Origin: Takakia lepidozioides
Taxonomy: Eukaryota > Streptophyta > Takakiopsida > Takakiales > Takakiaceae
DNA: 64,000 nucleotides
Assembly (NCBI GenBank): GCA_030704615.1
Contig: CM060732.1
Location: 12,770,001-12,834,000 of the forward strand
Direction of reading: 5' to 3'
Below, piece by piece: positions 50,314-60,289 of this stretch (the first letter of the stretch is position 1; every line of letters begins with the position of its first letter). Position numbers and translations under genes: made by a program. The notes beneath the pieces are model-generated. The model worked only from the letters and a program-made list of their open reading frames with translations. It was not told where the DNA came from and did not search any database.

Positions 50314-51876
50314 TCAACGCTTCTTCCGCTTTTGAGGTCGCCCTTCGAAAGCTGCAACCGCCTCAGATGCGTTTCCCATTTCTGAGGCACGCACCCAAAA
50401 TGCCTCCACATGATGATAGCCCTTCCATTTGACGAGATACTCCGTTTCTCGGTTCTTGAACCTCCTCGACTTAAGTATTGCCTCCACCTCGTACTCAGGT
50501 TCATTTTCATGATCCAACAGCATAGGTGGCGGACGCAACACTTGATGCCGATTCGGACGCGCTTCATCTTTGAAGTAAGGCTTCAAAAGGGAGACAAGGA
50601 ATATTGGGTGCACTTTGCTGTTTGCCGGCAGCTCCAATTCATACACATCCTCATTCATAACCTTCCGAATGCGAAAGGGTCCCGCATACGGAGGCACGAA
50701 CTTCGGGCTCACTCCCGGAGGTAGTCGGAAATTCTTGATGTTCAACCAGACCTCCGTGCCTGCCTCAAACTTCACTTCCCTCCGCTTCCGATTCGTCTGC
50801 CTTTCATATCGTTTCCTAGCTTTGGCAATGTTGTACTTTGCGAGCTTCAACAAACGCTCGCGTTCTTCCAGTACCGCCGCTACTGCCGGTTCCTCAACGT
50901 CTTGGGCGGCCCAACTTGTCGGCACCAGAGGTGCTTTTCCATAGACCAATACGAAAGGGGAAACTCCCGTTGCGGAATGTTCAGTGTTATTATAACAGAA
51001 CTCTGCCGCCTCTAAGTGTTCCACCCAGTCTGTTTGGGCTGCCGACACGTAATTCCGCAAGATCTGCTTCACTACGGAATTCACTCTTTCTGTTTGGCCG
51101 TCGGTCATAGGTCGGAAGGCGGTGCTCATCTTCAGCCTCGTCCCCATCTTCTTCCAAAGTGCCCTCCAAAATTTACTCGTAAACTTTGGATCGCGGTCCG
51201 AGACAATATCCTTCGGGACTCCATGATGCTTTAAGACGTGGGCGAAATAAAGTCGCACTGTCTCCTGCGCCGTTGCCATCTCCTTGGTGGGGATGAAATG
51301 GCCCATTTTACTGAACCTATCCACCACCACCATGATTGCATCGAATCCTTTTGACAGCGGCATAGCAGTCATGAAATCCATCGAGACGCTTTCCCAAGTC
51401 CCCTCTGGAATCGGCAAGGGTTGTAACAGCCTCGCTTGCTTTTTGTACTCGCTCCGGTTTTGTTGGCATGTGGTGCATGTCTTGACATACTCCTCTGCCT
51501 CCTCCCTCAGTTTGGGCCAGAAATACTCTTTCTTCAAGAGTGTCGCAGTGCGCTTGGCTCCGCCGTGGCCCGCAAGCGGGCTATCATGGCATTCTCTCAA
51601 GAGGCTATCTCTGATCCCTCCCTTTGGCACGTAGAGAAGTTTTTGCTTATACCGGAGCAGTCCATTTTGCAAGTGGAGCTGCGATTTAACCCCCATCCTC
51701 AAGTCCTGCATCACGGACTTCGCCAGCTCATCCTTCCGGCAAGCCTTCCGGATCTTCCTTTGGAGCGCCGTCTCGCCCCTGTACACCAACAGGAGCTGCT
51801 GCTTTCTACTTAAAGCATCGGCCACCACATTGTCCCGTCCCGGTTTGTACTGGATATCCACGTCGAACACCGCCAA
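50314..51876 (-). CDS. Retrotransposon integrase with C-terminal chromodomain (520 codons)
   Basis: This frame begins at the RNase H end (VADALSRKQQ). The HHCC zinc-binding region includes CHDSPLAGHGG and CTTCQQNRSEYKK. The DDE core includes SMDFMTAMPLSK, FSKMGHFIPT, VSDRDPKFTSKFW and TDGQTERVNSVVKQ. FVPPYAGPFRI follows, then a chromodomain (EVEAILKSRRF, YLVKWKGYHH, WVRASEM) and a basic end RPQKRKKR. Chromodomains of this kind steer integration towards marked chromatin. This long frame is undamaged, but the upstream pol frame is separated from it by a TGA at about 51886. Confidence 0.93.
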   Translation of the reverse strand: MAVFDVDIQYKPGRDNVVADALSRKQQLLLVYRGETALQRKIRKACRKDELAKSVMQDLRMGVKSQLHLQNGLLRYKQKLLYVPKGGIRDSLLRECHDSPLAGHGGAKRTATLLKKEYFWPKLREEAEEYVKTCTTCQQNRSEYKKQARLLQPLPIPEGTWESVSMDFMTAMPLSKGFDAIMVVVDRFSKMGHFIPTKEMATAQETVRLYFAHVLKHHGVPKDIVSDRDPKFTSKFWRALWKKMGTRLKMSTAFRPMTDGQTERVNSVVKQILRNYVSAAQTDWVEHLEAAEFCYNNTEHSATGVSPFVLVYGKAPLVPTSWAAQDVEEPAVAAVLEERERLLKLAKYNIAKARKRYERQTNRKRREVKFEAGTEVWLNIKNFRLPPGVSPKFVPPYAGPFRIRKVMNEDVYELELPANSKVHPIFLVSLLKPYFKDEARPNRHQVLRPPPMLLDHENEPEYEVEAILKSRRFKNRETEYLVKWKGYHHVEAFWVRASEMGNASEAVAAFEGRPQKRKKR

Positions 51877-51885
51877 AGTATCTTG

Positions 51886-53489
51886 TCACCTAAGTTGTTT
51901 TGGGGACAACTTGGGCTGCGTGGCAAAATACTTCACTGTGACATTGTCCGTGAACACCTTCACTGGATTGGAACCAACATAGTGGCGCCAAAGCTCAAGG
52001 CAATGCACCACCGCCTTCATCTCTTTTTCGTGCGTCGGCCACCGTCGCTCCACTTCATTCAGTTTCTTACTTTCGTAAGTCACTGGACGTCCATCTTGCA
52101 TAAGTACACCCCCAATCGCGAAGTCCGACGCATCTGTATGAATCTCAAATGGACGATCGAACTCCGGGATTTTCAAGACTGGAGCTTCCGCCATCCGCTG
52201 CTTCAATTCAACAAAAGCTTGGCCACAAAATGTGTTCCATACCCAGACTTTGGATTTACACAGAAGGTCCGACAGCGGCCCCGCGATCTTGGCGAAATTT
52301 CTCACATACTTCCGGTAATAGGAGGCGAGTCCTAGGAAGGATCGCACTCCCGGGACCGAAGTCGGAGGCTCCCAGTCCAAGATCGCCCTCACATTTCTGT
52401 CATCCATTTTGATCCCATCCTGTGTAATCACATGCCCCAAGAACTCCACTTTCGTGACCCCGAATTCGCACTTTGAAGCTTTGGCATACAGCTTCCCTTC
52501 TTGCAATTTTGGAACACCCTTTTGAGGTGCTCCAGGTGCTCCTCCTTTGTTTTCGAGTACACCAAGATGTCGTCGATGTACACGATCACAAAGTCATCCA
52601 ACCACTCCTGAAAAAGGCTGTTCATCAGCGTGCTAAATGTCGCTGGTGCATTGGTGAGCCCAAAAGGCATCACCAAGAACTCATATGAACCATACCTTGT
52701 CCTGCACGCGGTCTTCTCCTCATCTCCTTCCGCCACCCGAATTTGATGATAGCCGGAGCGCAAGTCGATCCAGCTGAAATACTTCGCTCCTGCCAACCGA
52801 TCGAAGAGGTCGTCGATCCTTGGCAAAGGGTACCGGTTTTTGATAGTCACCTTATTCAAAGCCCTGTAATCGACACACATCCGCAGCGTCCCATCCTTCT
52901 TGTCTGCGAATAGCACCGGGGCTCCGTAAGGTGACTTACTCGGCCGGATGTACCCCTTTGACATTAGATCTTTGAGCTGAGTCTTCAGCTCGACCAACTC
53001 TTTGTGGCTCAACTGGTAGGGTGCCTTGGCAGGCGGTTCCGTTCCCGGTATCACCTCAATCTTGTGGTCAACTCCTCTTCGCGGTGGCAAGCCGCTTGGT
53101 AAATCCTCCGGCATCACATCCTGGTATTTCTCCAAAATCCCCTTGATCCAATCTGGGCTCGGCTCCCCATCGCCTTCTCCCTTCACTTCTCTAATGTAAA
53201 GCAAAAATTGGGGTTCGTGTGCCTCCTCCACGGCCCACTCCCTTGCTGACATAAGGTTTATTCTCCCTCCCACGGATTTGGGCGTTTCCGACACTCGTAA
53301 GACCTCGCCACCATTCCCACATGGCAGCGTGACTACTCTCTTGCGGCCATCTATGACCGCTCCGGATTTGCTCAAAAAGGTCATCCCCAAAGTAAGATCT
53401 ACTCCATCGATCTCGCAGATGGTGAAGTTCTCACGTCCCTCCCAACTCCCCAGTTGAAGAGGAACATCAAACGCCAACCTTGTCGCCAA
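51886..53489 (-). pseudogene. Retrotransposon reverse transcriptase and RNase H, frameshifted
   Basis: The frame 52428-53489 carries the RT core: [20 protein letters not shown], then [32 protein letters not shown] and the active-site [11 protein letters not shown]. It runs into non-homologous sequence near 52500. The coding signal continues in another frame (51886-52506) with [25 protein letters not shown] and the RNase H part IHTDASDFAIGGVLMQDG. That second frame ends at a TGA next to the integrase frame. All catalytic residues are visible, so inactivation is by indel and stop only. Confidence 0.9.
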
Positions 53490-54865
53490 CTATGGTTCTC
53501 CTTTGGTAAAACGCACCTCAATAGAGGCCCCCACGTTACTTGTCGGGAGTCCCAACTTTCGCGCCACCGCCGGCGTCATGAAGGAGTGCGACGCTCCTCT
53601 GTCCACCAACAACGACAGTTCCGGATATTATCCCATCCACGAACAATAACTGAGTCCCTTTACGCAGGGTGCCAGTTTCCTGATACAACTCACAAGAATA
53701 GTTGCCTACCTTGCAAGTCCTGGCGACCACCGCTTCCACCAAGCGACTGATGGTATCTTCCGACAGCTCCGTGGTTACCCGAGTCATGTTCAATTGTCGA
53801 GGTTTTGTGCACTTCTTGTCCATGTGCCCAGGCTCCCCGCAATTGAAACACACTCCATCAAAGGTCGCCTTCTGTCCGCCATAAGCCGCTCCACCCGCTT
53901 TTCCTTTCGAAGCACCGGGTGCCGCCTTGACGTGTGAAGGCCCTCCCTTCGATTTCCACGTGCCATTGTCGCCGCGTGGCCTATCCCACTTCTTTTCCGG
54001 TCGGAAGGAGTCACCTTCCCGCTGGGTCTTCTTGTGGTTCAGCTCCGTACGGCCTTGTCTCTCACCCCTAGGGACATCCGAGAAACATTCAGCCCTCTCA
54101 ATTGCCTCGTTCAAAGTCTTGGGTGGCCTCCAACTTCCGCCTGGCCCATGGGGCCAGTCCCGCCACAAAGTTGAAGACCATTTCTGGTTCTGCCATGTCC
54201 GCGACTTTGAGCAACAGCACATTGAAAGCCTGGACATACCTCCGAATGTCATCTGTTTGCTTCAAATTCCTCATCTTGTCCCGGGCAAGCCAGGACGCGT
54301 TGAGGGGCACAAACTGTCTCTTCATCAATTCCTTGAACCCACTCCAGTTCAAGGTTTCCGGGCTTGGGCCTCGGTCGTGAAGGCGTTTCTGCCACCATTG
54401 TTGAGCATAGCCCCTCAAATAGGTGGGAGCCACTTCCACCCGATCCTCGTCACTCAACTTGGCCGCCCGGAAGTACTGCTCTAGCTCCAGGAGCCAGGTG
54501 TTGAGTGCCTTCCGATTTTGGACACCCTCGAAGGTGCCGGGTTCCTTAGGCTTCACCTTAAATTTTGCCTTAGTGGAAGTGGCATTAGCCGCCTTCAACA
54601 CGTCTTTCAACGTCCCGCCAAACTGCGCCAACAACCCTTCCCAAAAGGCTGCCGGCATTGGAGGCATCTCTTGGTTTGTCGGAGCTCTCAAGGATTCCTC
54701 GGGCTCCGACTCCTCGGATTCCTCCCGCTCTTGAGCGGCCTCATTTTCGAAAACATGCATCGCTTCCTCAAACGGCCGCCTCGGTGACACGTCGCCCCCA
54801 TCGGGCTCACCGGGATCATCATTTTTTGGGTCGTTCCGCTTTCGCTTCGGCTTGCCCGACCCCAT
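53490..54865 (-). pseudogene. Retrotransposon gag, CCHC knuckle and protease region, frameshifted
   Basis: Gag begins at 54865 (MGSGKPKRKRNDPKNDDPGE) and keeps frame to about 54130, with the Ty3-type gag signature around YLRGYAQQWWQKRL and FKELMKRQFVP. The knuckle CFNCGEPGHMDKKC lies in a second frame (53536-54252). The protease core lies in a third register and reads LLVDRGASHSFM, where retropepsins have D-S-G or D-T-G. An in-frame TAG lies just upstream of 53489. So at least two frame changes, one stop and one active-site substitution are visible. Confidence 0.85.
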
Positions 54866-54906
54866 GATGAGGCCAATCCCAAGGACGATCGCGTACTAAA
54901 CTCTAA

Positions 54907-54918
54907 GCTCTGATACCA
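54907..54918 (-). promoter_or_regulatory. Primer binding site, initiator tRNA-Met type
   Basis: The minus strand reads TGGTATCAGAGC two bases inside the end of the 5' LTR, the standard plant LTR-retrotransposon site complementary to initiator methionine tRNA. It fixes element polarity and the LTR border. Confidence 0.93.
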
Positions 54919-54920
54919 AG

Positions 54921-55482
54921 TGTCGCGCACCTCATTTCGGTAAGCTCCCCCCTCAAGTCATTGTTACTCGCTTTGATGCGCACGCCTGACTCCCAACCTG
55001 GCCCCCGGGCCAACTTGGAGCTTCGGCTGCTCACCGAGGCATAACGGTCCCCCTTTGTTCTCCCAAAGAACCCTCCACCTATTTGGAACCAGCGGGAATT
55101 CCCTTTGGTAGTTGGCAGTCCGGAACAGCTCCCCATTCTTTGGTCGCTTTCCGGCTCGCTCGCTTACTCACTAGTTTTTGGTCACCAACGGGCTTGCACC
55201 ATTCTCGGGGTTACTACTCCCTATATATACTTCTGTAGCTGTCCGCGGGGTTTCACAACCAGCCATGCCATTTTATGGCGAACCACCACGAAAACCCTCG
55301 ACTCCCGGCGATGAGTCGCGGTGAGTCTTGGCCCACTCACCACGGCCCCTATGGACCGTGATGAGTCCCAAGACTCCCCACGACTCCCACCACGAGGTCT
55401 CCGCCCCATGGTGAGTCCTATGCCACCCCCACTAAGTCCCGCTAAGCTACCACCACCCCTTGTGGAGCCACCCCCACCGCAA
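54921..55482 (-). repeat. 5' LTR of the chromovirus, truncated
   Basis: Matches 49077-49638 closely, then homology ends abruptly at CCACCCCCACC. Inverted octamers GTGGAGCC and GGCTCCAC flank the break (near 55461 and 55495), a possible hairpin associated with the rearrangement. Confidence 0.85.
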
Positions 55483-56049
55483 CCCGGTGTGCGGGGCTCC
55501 ACCTAGTGAGCGCCTCCGCCTCCTTGAGTGCCTTGGGCACTCAAGGGTGCTTTAGCCCCCATACCTATCGCTGCCGCTGCCCCCACCACAGGGGCAGCCC
55601 CTCATGTGTCCTGACCCCCCCCCCCCCCCCCCCCCCCTACCCTCAAGGCAAAGGGTCGCGACATCCCAGGTCACGAATGTGTAGTAACTCCATGCCCATT
55701 GCATGTACACCACAACCACAAACACATGAGTTCATGACTCTATCTGTCAAGAGAATAGTGAGAGACTGCAGGCCTGCCAAGACTAGCCCATGGACACCAG
55801 CACCGTCACTGAAATTAGGACGAGGGAAGAGTGCATAGTTAGTGTGAACTGCCCAAAAAAACCACACCTATCTTGCAGTGATGTACAGCTTGAACATAAC
55901 CAGGTTGGATGTCAAGGTTCAGAGAGGGTCCAGTAAAAACCGGCTCTTAACATGGATCATTGAGTGAGAGATGGAGTGACATACCTGTTAGGAAGGAGAT
56001 GACTTTGTAGTTTTCACAGAATGAAGAAGAACATGGCCGCCATGTACGC
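55483..56049. other. C-rich junction sequence with C homopolymer
   Basis: Contains a run of about 21 C near 55617-55637 and no recognisable gene. It joins the truncated LTR to the next retroelement remnant. The homopolymer is a likely site of assembly or sequencing error. Confidence 0.5.
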
Positions 56050-56770
56050 CTTGTCCTTGATAAATTAAGAGAAAGATGACTATATGTAAAGTTGGAAAAA
56101 ATGTTTTTTCTATTAATCTGAGGTCAAATTTTTGGGCTACATTATTTCCGACAAAGACGTCTTTATGGATCAGAAGAAAATACAAACCATCATCGAGTGG
56201 ATTAAACCAACTTCAGTTCGAGATGTACAATATTTTCTGGGATTTGCAAAATTCTATAGAATCTTCATCAATGACTACTCCAAAGTTGCTGCACCACTGA
56301 CACGACTCACAGGGAAGGATAAATTTGTATGGAACGAGAATGTTGACTAGACATTTGAAATGCTGAAGCAGACATTTACAACAGCTCCAATACTGGTACA
56401 TGCAGACCCATCTAAACCATTCTTTTTGGAAGCAGATGCATCGGACTTTGCACTTGGTACTTTTTCAATATGGTACGGATGGCCGACTTCACCCTGTTGA
56501 TTTTTGTTCTCGCAAATTTCTCGTTGCGGAGATCAATTATGAAATCCATGACAAAGAACTTCTAGCGATTATCGATGCTTTTGATGAGTGACATCATCTA
56601 TTGGAGGGAGCTAAACATCAGGTCACTGTCTACACCGATCACAAAAACCTCGAGTATTTTATGAGTGCTCGTGTTTTGAACCGACGTCAAGTGAAATGGA
56701 GTATGTCACTAACAAGGTTTGATTACGTTATTACCTACCATCCCGGACATCTTCAAGGAAAACCAATTAT
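56050..56770 (+). pseudogene. Second Ty3/gypsy remnant: RT thumb and RNase H
   Basis: Reads [79 protein letters not shown] and [15 protein letters not shown]. There is a TAG at about 56348, a frameshift near 56455 and a TGA near 56588. It differs in sequence from the chromovirus at 49-55 kb and is on the opposite strand, so it is a separate, older fragment. No LTR is attached. It ends at the palindrome at 56798-56819. Confidence 0.85.
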
Positions 56771-56787
56771 AAGCGGAATGCGATGCA

Positions 56788-58014
56788 TTGGAATCGCGGA
56801 GGGCGGAGCTCCGCCCTCCCGCTATGTTTTCCGCTAACTTCTTAACTCTGCCTAACTCTTTAGGGTTTTGCTATCCTTCCCACCAGCCCCTTATCTCTTT
56901 GTCATTTTTATGGCGCTTCCGCTATCTTGTCCACTCTACTGATCTAGTTATAGCCGCCACCATGACCAAGACCTCTGTTCATCTCGCTGCTACGCAGCGA
57001 ATCTTTCACGCTGATCGTGGACACCACCACACTCTTTACCGCCTCTCTCTAGCACTTTTGTTAAGCTTTACTTTGCTTGATTCCATGAAGTTTTTCACTT
57101 TTCAGCTCAAAAGCTGTGTCTCCGCTATGAACATAGCAAGCTGCTATGAGGAACTGTCACACCAACAGCTTTTTACTTTGGCTCCCCAATACTGCACTCT
57201 CCAAGCACCCGAATGCTCGTCCTTACCACTGCATCAGCTTGCAGGTATCAGATCCCCGAATGATCAGCATGTGCCGACCTTGGTCTTGAGCCGAAGAAGC
57301 CCGTTTGGCGATTTTGGAGAAACCGAGACCTGTTTAAATGCCCGGTTTATCATCTCTTCCCCCCTTGTCAACCCTTGCGAGCGATGTATGCAGCTCTTGC
57401 TACGACATGGCTCAGACAAATGCAACTGCCGCATAGTCGACCTCAAGCGCCCCCGTAGAGTCTCGGGCATCGCAACCATCCTCAAGCTATTCCAGTACCT
57501 GGTGGAGCGAAACCCAACCCTGCATTTCGACAACTTGATTCGAATAGGCACACTCTTACAGCCGGTGGCTCCTGGAGAAATGAATCTAGACAGTTCTGCA
57601 TGGTGGCCAACGGGCTGGCAGACCGAGCTGATGGAAGACAGCGATTGCTTTGGCCTTCTTCAAACCCTGGTGAACGGTGGCGTGTTGGCGATCGGAAGTC
57701 GCCCTCTGGCGCAGCTAAGGCCCTGGTTGCACAGATACATTCTCATACCCACTCTACCCTCCACCTTCTTCCAAGACCGAACGGTATGCGACACTACCTA
57801 CGCGCTTCAACCCCCTCTTTCTTTTTGCAAACCTATAATCTACATGCTGCCCTTCAAGTCCGGATTGGTTCTTTCTCTGTCTCGTTCACCCACTGGCCAT
57901 TCTCATGTACACATACTTCATGCCACATTTGCCATAATTGCTCTCCCTACCATGCTGCCACAACAGATGACATACGGCTCAATACTCTTTGTTGCTGGCC
58001 CTGCCCTTCACTAA
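56788..58014 (+). CDS. Uncharacterised 408-codon ORF in C-rich repeat region
   Basis: Open for 408 codons from an ATG inside the palindrome-flanked junction; the true start may be later (for example the M of [12 protein letters not shown]). It contains [20 protein letters not shown], a Cys-rich patch, and [20 protein letters not shown]. No family recognised. The surrounding region shares base composition with the LINE region downstream, so this may be a 5' ORF (ORF1) of that retroelement or a composition-driven open frame. A 239-codon frame (57600-58319) overlaps it. Confidence 0.35.
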   Translation: MESRRAELRPPAMFSANFLTLPNSLGFCYPSHQPLISLSFLWRFRYLVHSTDLVIAATMTKTSVHLAATQRIFHADRGHHHTLYRLSLALLLSFTLLDSMKFFTFQLKSCVSAMNIASCYEELSHQQLFTLAPQYCTLQAPECSSLPLHQLAGIRSPNDQHVPTLVLSRRSPFGDFGETETCLNARFIISSPLVNPCERCMQLLLRHGSDKCNCRIVDLKRPRRVSGIATILKLFQYLVERNPTLHFDNLIRIGTLLQPVAPGEMNLDSSAWWPTGWQTELMEDSDCFGLLQTLVNGGVLAIGSRPLAQLRPWLHRYILIPTLPSTFFQDRTVCDTTYALQPPLSFCKPIIYMLPFKSGLVLSLSRSPTGHSHVHILHATFAIIALPTMLPQQMTYGSILFVAGPALH

Positions 58015-58860
58015 ATGATTCTTCTCACTATTCCATGCCCATTTTTCTGACCATTCAATGTCTCTCTGATTACTGGTCACACACCCTGTCACATGTTCGT
58101 GCTTACTCTTTATTTTCTGCTGCTGTATCTCACACATGGGCTCAGCAGCATGCCTCTGAGGCTATGAAGCTGCCCTACCAAGCATTAGATGTTGATTACT
58201 TTCCCACCATTATTGTATCTACCCCCACCCCTACTGATATAAAGTGTTGTGTTTTACAGATATATCCCGAAACCCCACGCATCTACCACATCAAAGCGTG
58301 CCACTGCAATCTTAATTAAGAAACTGCTCCAACAGCGTGCAACAACTTTCACACACGAGGCTATGGTTGCTCTGCAATTTTGAGGAAAACCTGCCCACAC
58401 CTACTCAATGTCATATCCTGTTAATGCAAACCCATTCCCAGGTATGTACTCTCCACTTTACAATGCCTTGCTGCACATGATCTCAAGCCTCACCAACTGT
58501 TGTACTTTTATCTTCAGGTTGATGGGGTACCCCTGCCGGCATTCTCTCACCAACCGGACCACTCATGGCCAATTCACCAGCATTGCACTCTATCCCTGTT
58601 CCTTTAGCTATCCATGCCCCTGCCCCCACAGGCGCAGAGCTGTGACTCAAGACCAGCACCTTGGGCAAGTTGCCCTCTATCAGTCGCCACTCATGGTACC
58701 ACAATTCACTTACCCTGGTACAAGACTTCTCAATCTTTGTTAGCTGAAGCATAGCTCCAACAACGCATTGTTGTTCTTCCCTCCTCTACCAGCACAACAA
58801 GAGGAGCTTCTGGTGTTCGCGCGGGACACCGTCTCAACTCGTGCAATGATGCGGTGGGTA
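58015..58860 (+). other. C/T-rich continuation, no supported gene
   Basis: G-poor sequence like the LINE region at 60.3-64 kb, with short ORFs only (for example 58408-58743). It is probably part of the same retroelement, split by the insertion that follows. Confidence 0.35.
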
Positions 58861-58865
58861 ATTGG

Positions 58866-60260
58866 TTAGTAGCCCTGTATGTCCAATGTACCATCAGACA
58901 GGTCCCAAAGTAATATGAGATCAATCGAAATTCGTTCAATGGGCCAATGAGGCGTTCACGTGTCATCCAATTTTGTTCATTGCGATAAAGAAATTATGTC
59001 ATGGATGAACGGGTAATGCACCCATTGAACGGAATTTCGATTGATCTCATATTAGTCCGGGACCTGTGAGAGGGTGTACCGAACGTACTGGCAAAGTTTG
59101 AAACGAAAATCATTTGGATTAACCATCCGTTGGCCCATTGGACAAATTTCGTTTCATCTCGTATTACTCCGGGACCTCTTAGATGGTAGATTGCACACTG
59201 GCAAAGTCTGAAAGCGAACCAAAATCATTCAAATAGGCAACCATCCGTTCAGCCATCGAATGAATTTTGATTGATCTCATATTGGTCCGGGACCTATGAG
59301 AGGGTGTACCGAACGTACTGGCAAAGTTTGAAAGCAAACAAAAATGATTTGGATAGGCAACCATCCGTTCAACCGTTTGACGAATTCCGTTTGATGTGCT
59401 ATTACTCTGGGACCTGTTGGACGGCGTTTCGGGTGCACATGATTTTTTTTCTCATTCCATTTTTAAACCATATGTCTAACGACGGCATATGCAACGTGCG
59501 TACCAAATTTCATAGCGAACAAAAGTCATTAGGACCCAAAACCACAGTTTCTTCCCTAATCTGCACTTCAAATTTGATTTGTCTTCTACTTCATGCACTC
59601 TTCATAGATAGTTCTCCAATAGTGAGCGAAGAGAACACTTTTTTAAAAAATCATTTTTGTTTGGTCCAAATTTTTGCAGGGATATAGTGGTGGGAGGGTT
59701 GAAGCTAGAGAACAAGATTGAGCCAAAAATAAAACCGTTACGTAGCAGAAAACCCCAATCAAAGACAATGTAAACCTATTTATTTGCTTGAAATTCATTT
59801 AAACTCAATTTAATTGCAAATTGGTGGAAGGGCGAGGGCGTGGTTGGGGAGGCAAATGTTTGGTGCTTCTCTTGTTCCTCTGCACATGTGTTGCACACAT
59901 ATTCAAGCACATGCGGGCAAAAGATGGGCCTCAACCTCCTCCGTTCAATGGGTGCATTACCCGTTCATCCATGACATAATTTCTTTATCGCAATGAACAA
60001 AATTGGATGACACGTGAACGCCTCATTGGCCCATTGAATGAATTTCGATTGATCTCATATTACTTTGGGACATGTCTGATGGTACATTGGACATACAGGC
60101 CAAGGCTCGAAACGAACGAAAATCATTTGGATGGGCAACCATCCGTTGGCCCATTGGACAAATTTCGTTTCATCTCGTATTACTCCGGGACCCCTTACAT
60201 GGTAGATTGAGCACACAAGCAAAATCTGAAAGCGAACCAAAATCATTCAAATGGGCAACC
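58866..60260. repeat. Inverted-repeat block with a degenerate ~118-bp minisatellite
   Basis: Left arm about 58866-59030 is the reverse complement of about 59937-60106 (shared blocks include TGTCCAATGTACCATCAGAC and CATGGATGAACGGGTAATGC). Between and beside the arms, units containing CTCCGGGACCT or GTCCGGGACCT recur near 59055, 59168, 59287, 59405, 60062 and 60182, spaced 113-120 bp, each followed by GGCAACCATCCGTT-type sequence. The interior has no transposase. It interrupts the C-rich retroelement-like sequence. Confidence 0.75.
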
Positions 60261-60289
60261 ATCCGTTCTACTCTACAACTTAGTAAGCA

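Larger units (their letters stand above)
49077..55482 (-). mobile_element. Ty3/gypsy chromovirus LTR retrotransposon, inactivated, 5' LTR truncated
   Basis: Order on the minus strand: partial 5' LTR (54921-55482), primer binding site, gag, protease, RT, RNase H, integrase, chromodomain, polypurine tract, 3' LTR (49077-50279). This order and the C-terminal chromodomain identify a chromovirus. ORFs are broken by frameshifts in gag, before protease and in RT, plus in-frame stops. The 5' LTR lacks about 640 bp at its outer end, replaced from 55483 by unrelated C-rich sequence. No target duplication can be checked because of that truncation. Confidence 0.9.

Noticed and set aside
51883-52335. 150-codon plus-strand ORF opposite the retrotransposon RNase H
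   Set aside because: Antisense shadow of the pol gene.
53927-54484. 185-codon plus-strand ORF opposite gag
   Set aside because: Antisense shadow of gag; no independent motif.
58408-58743. 111-codon ORF in the C-rich region
   Set aside because: Open frame explained by G-poor, C/T-rich composition; no motif and no splice or start context.
59030-60250. CRISPR or centromeric satellite
   Set aside because: Unit of about 118 bp is degenerate with only about six copies and inverted arms; better described as a local minisatellite or foldback block.
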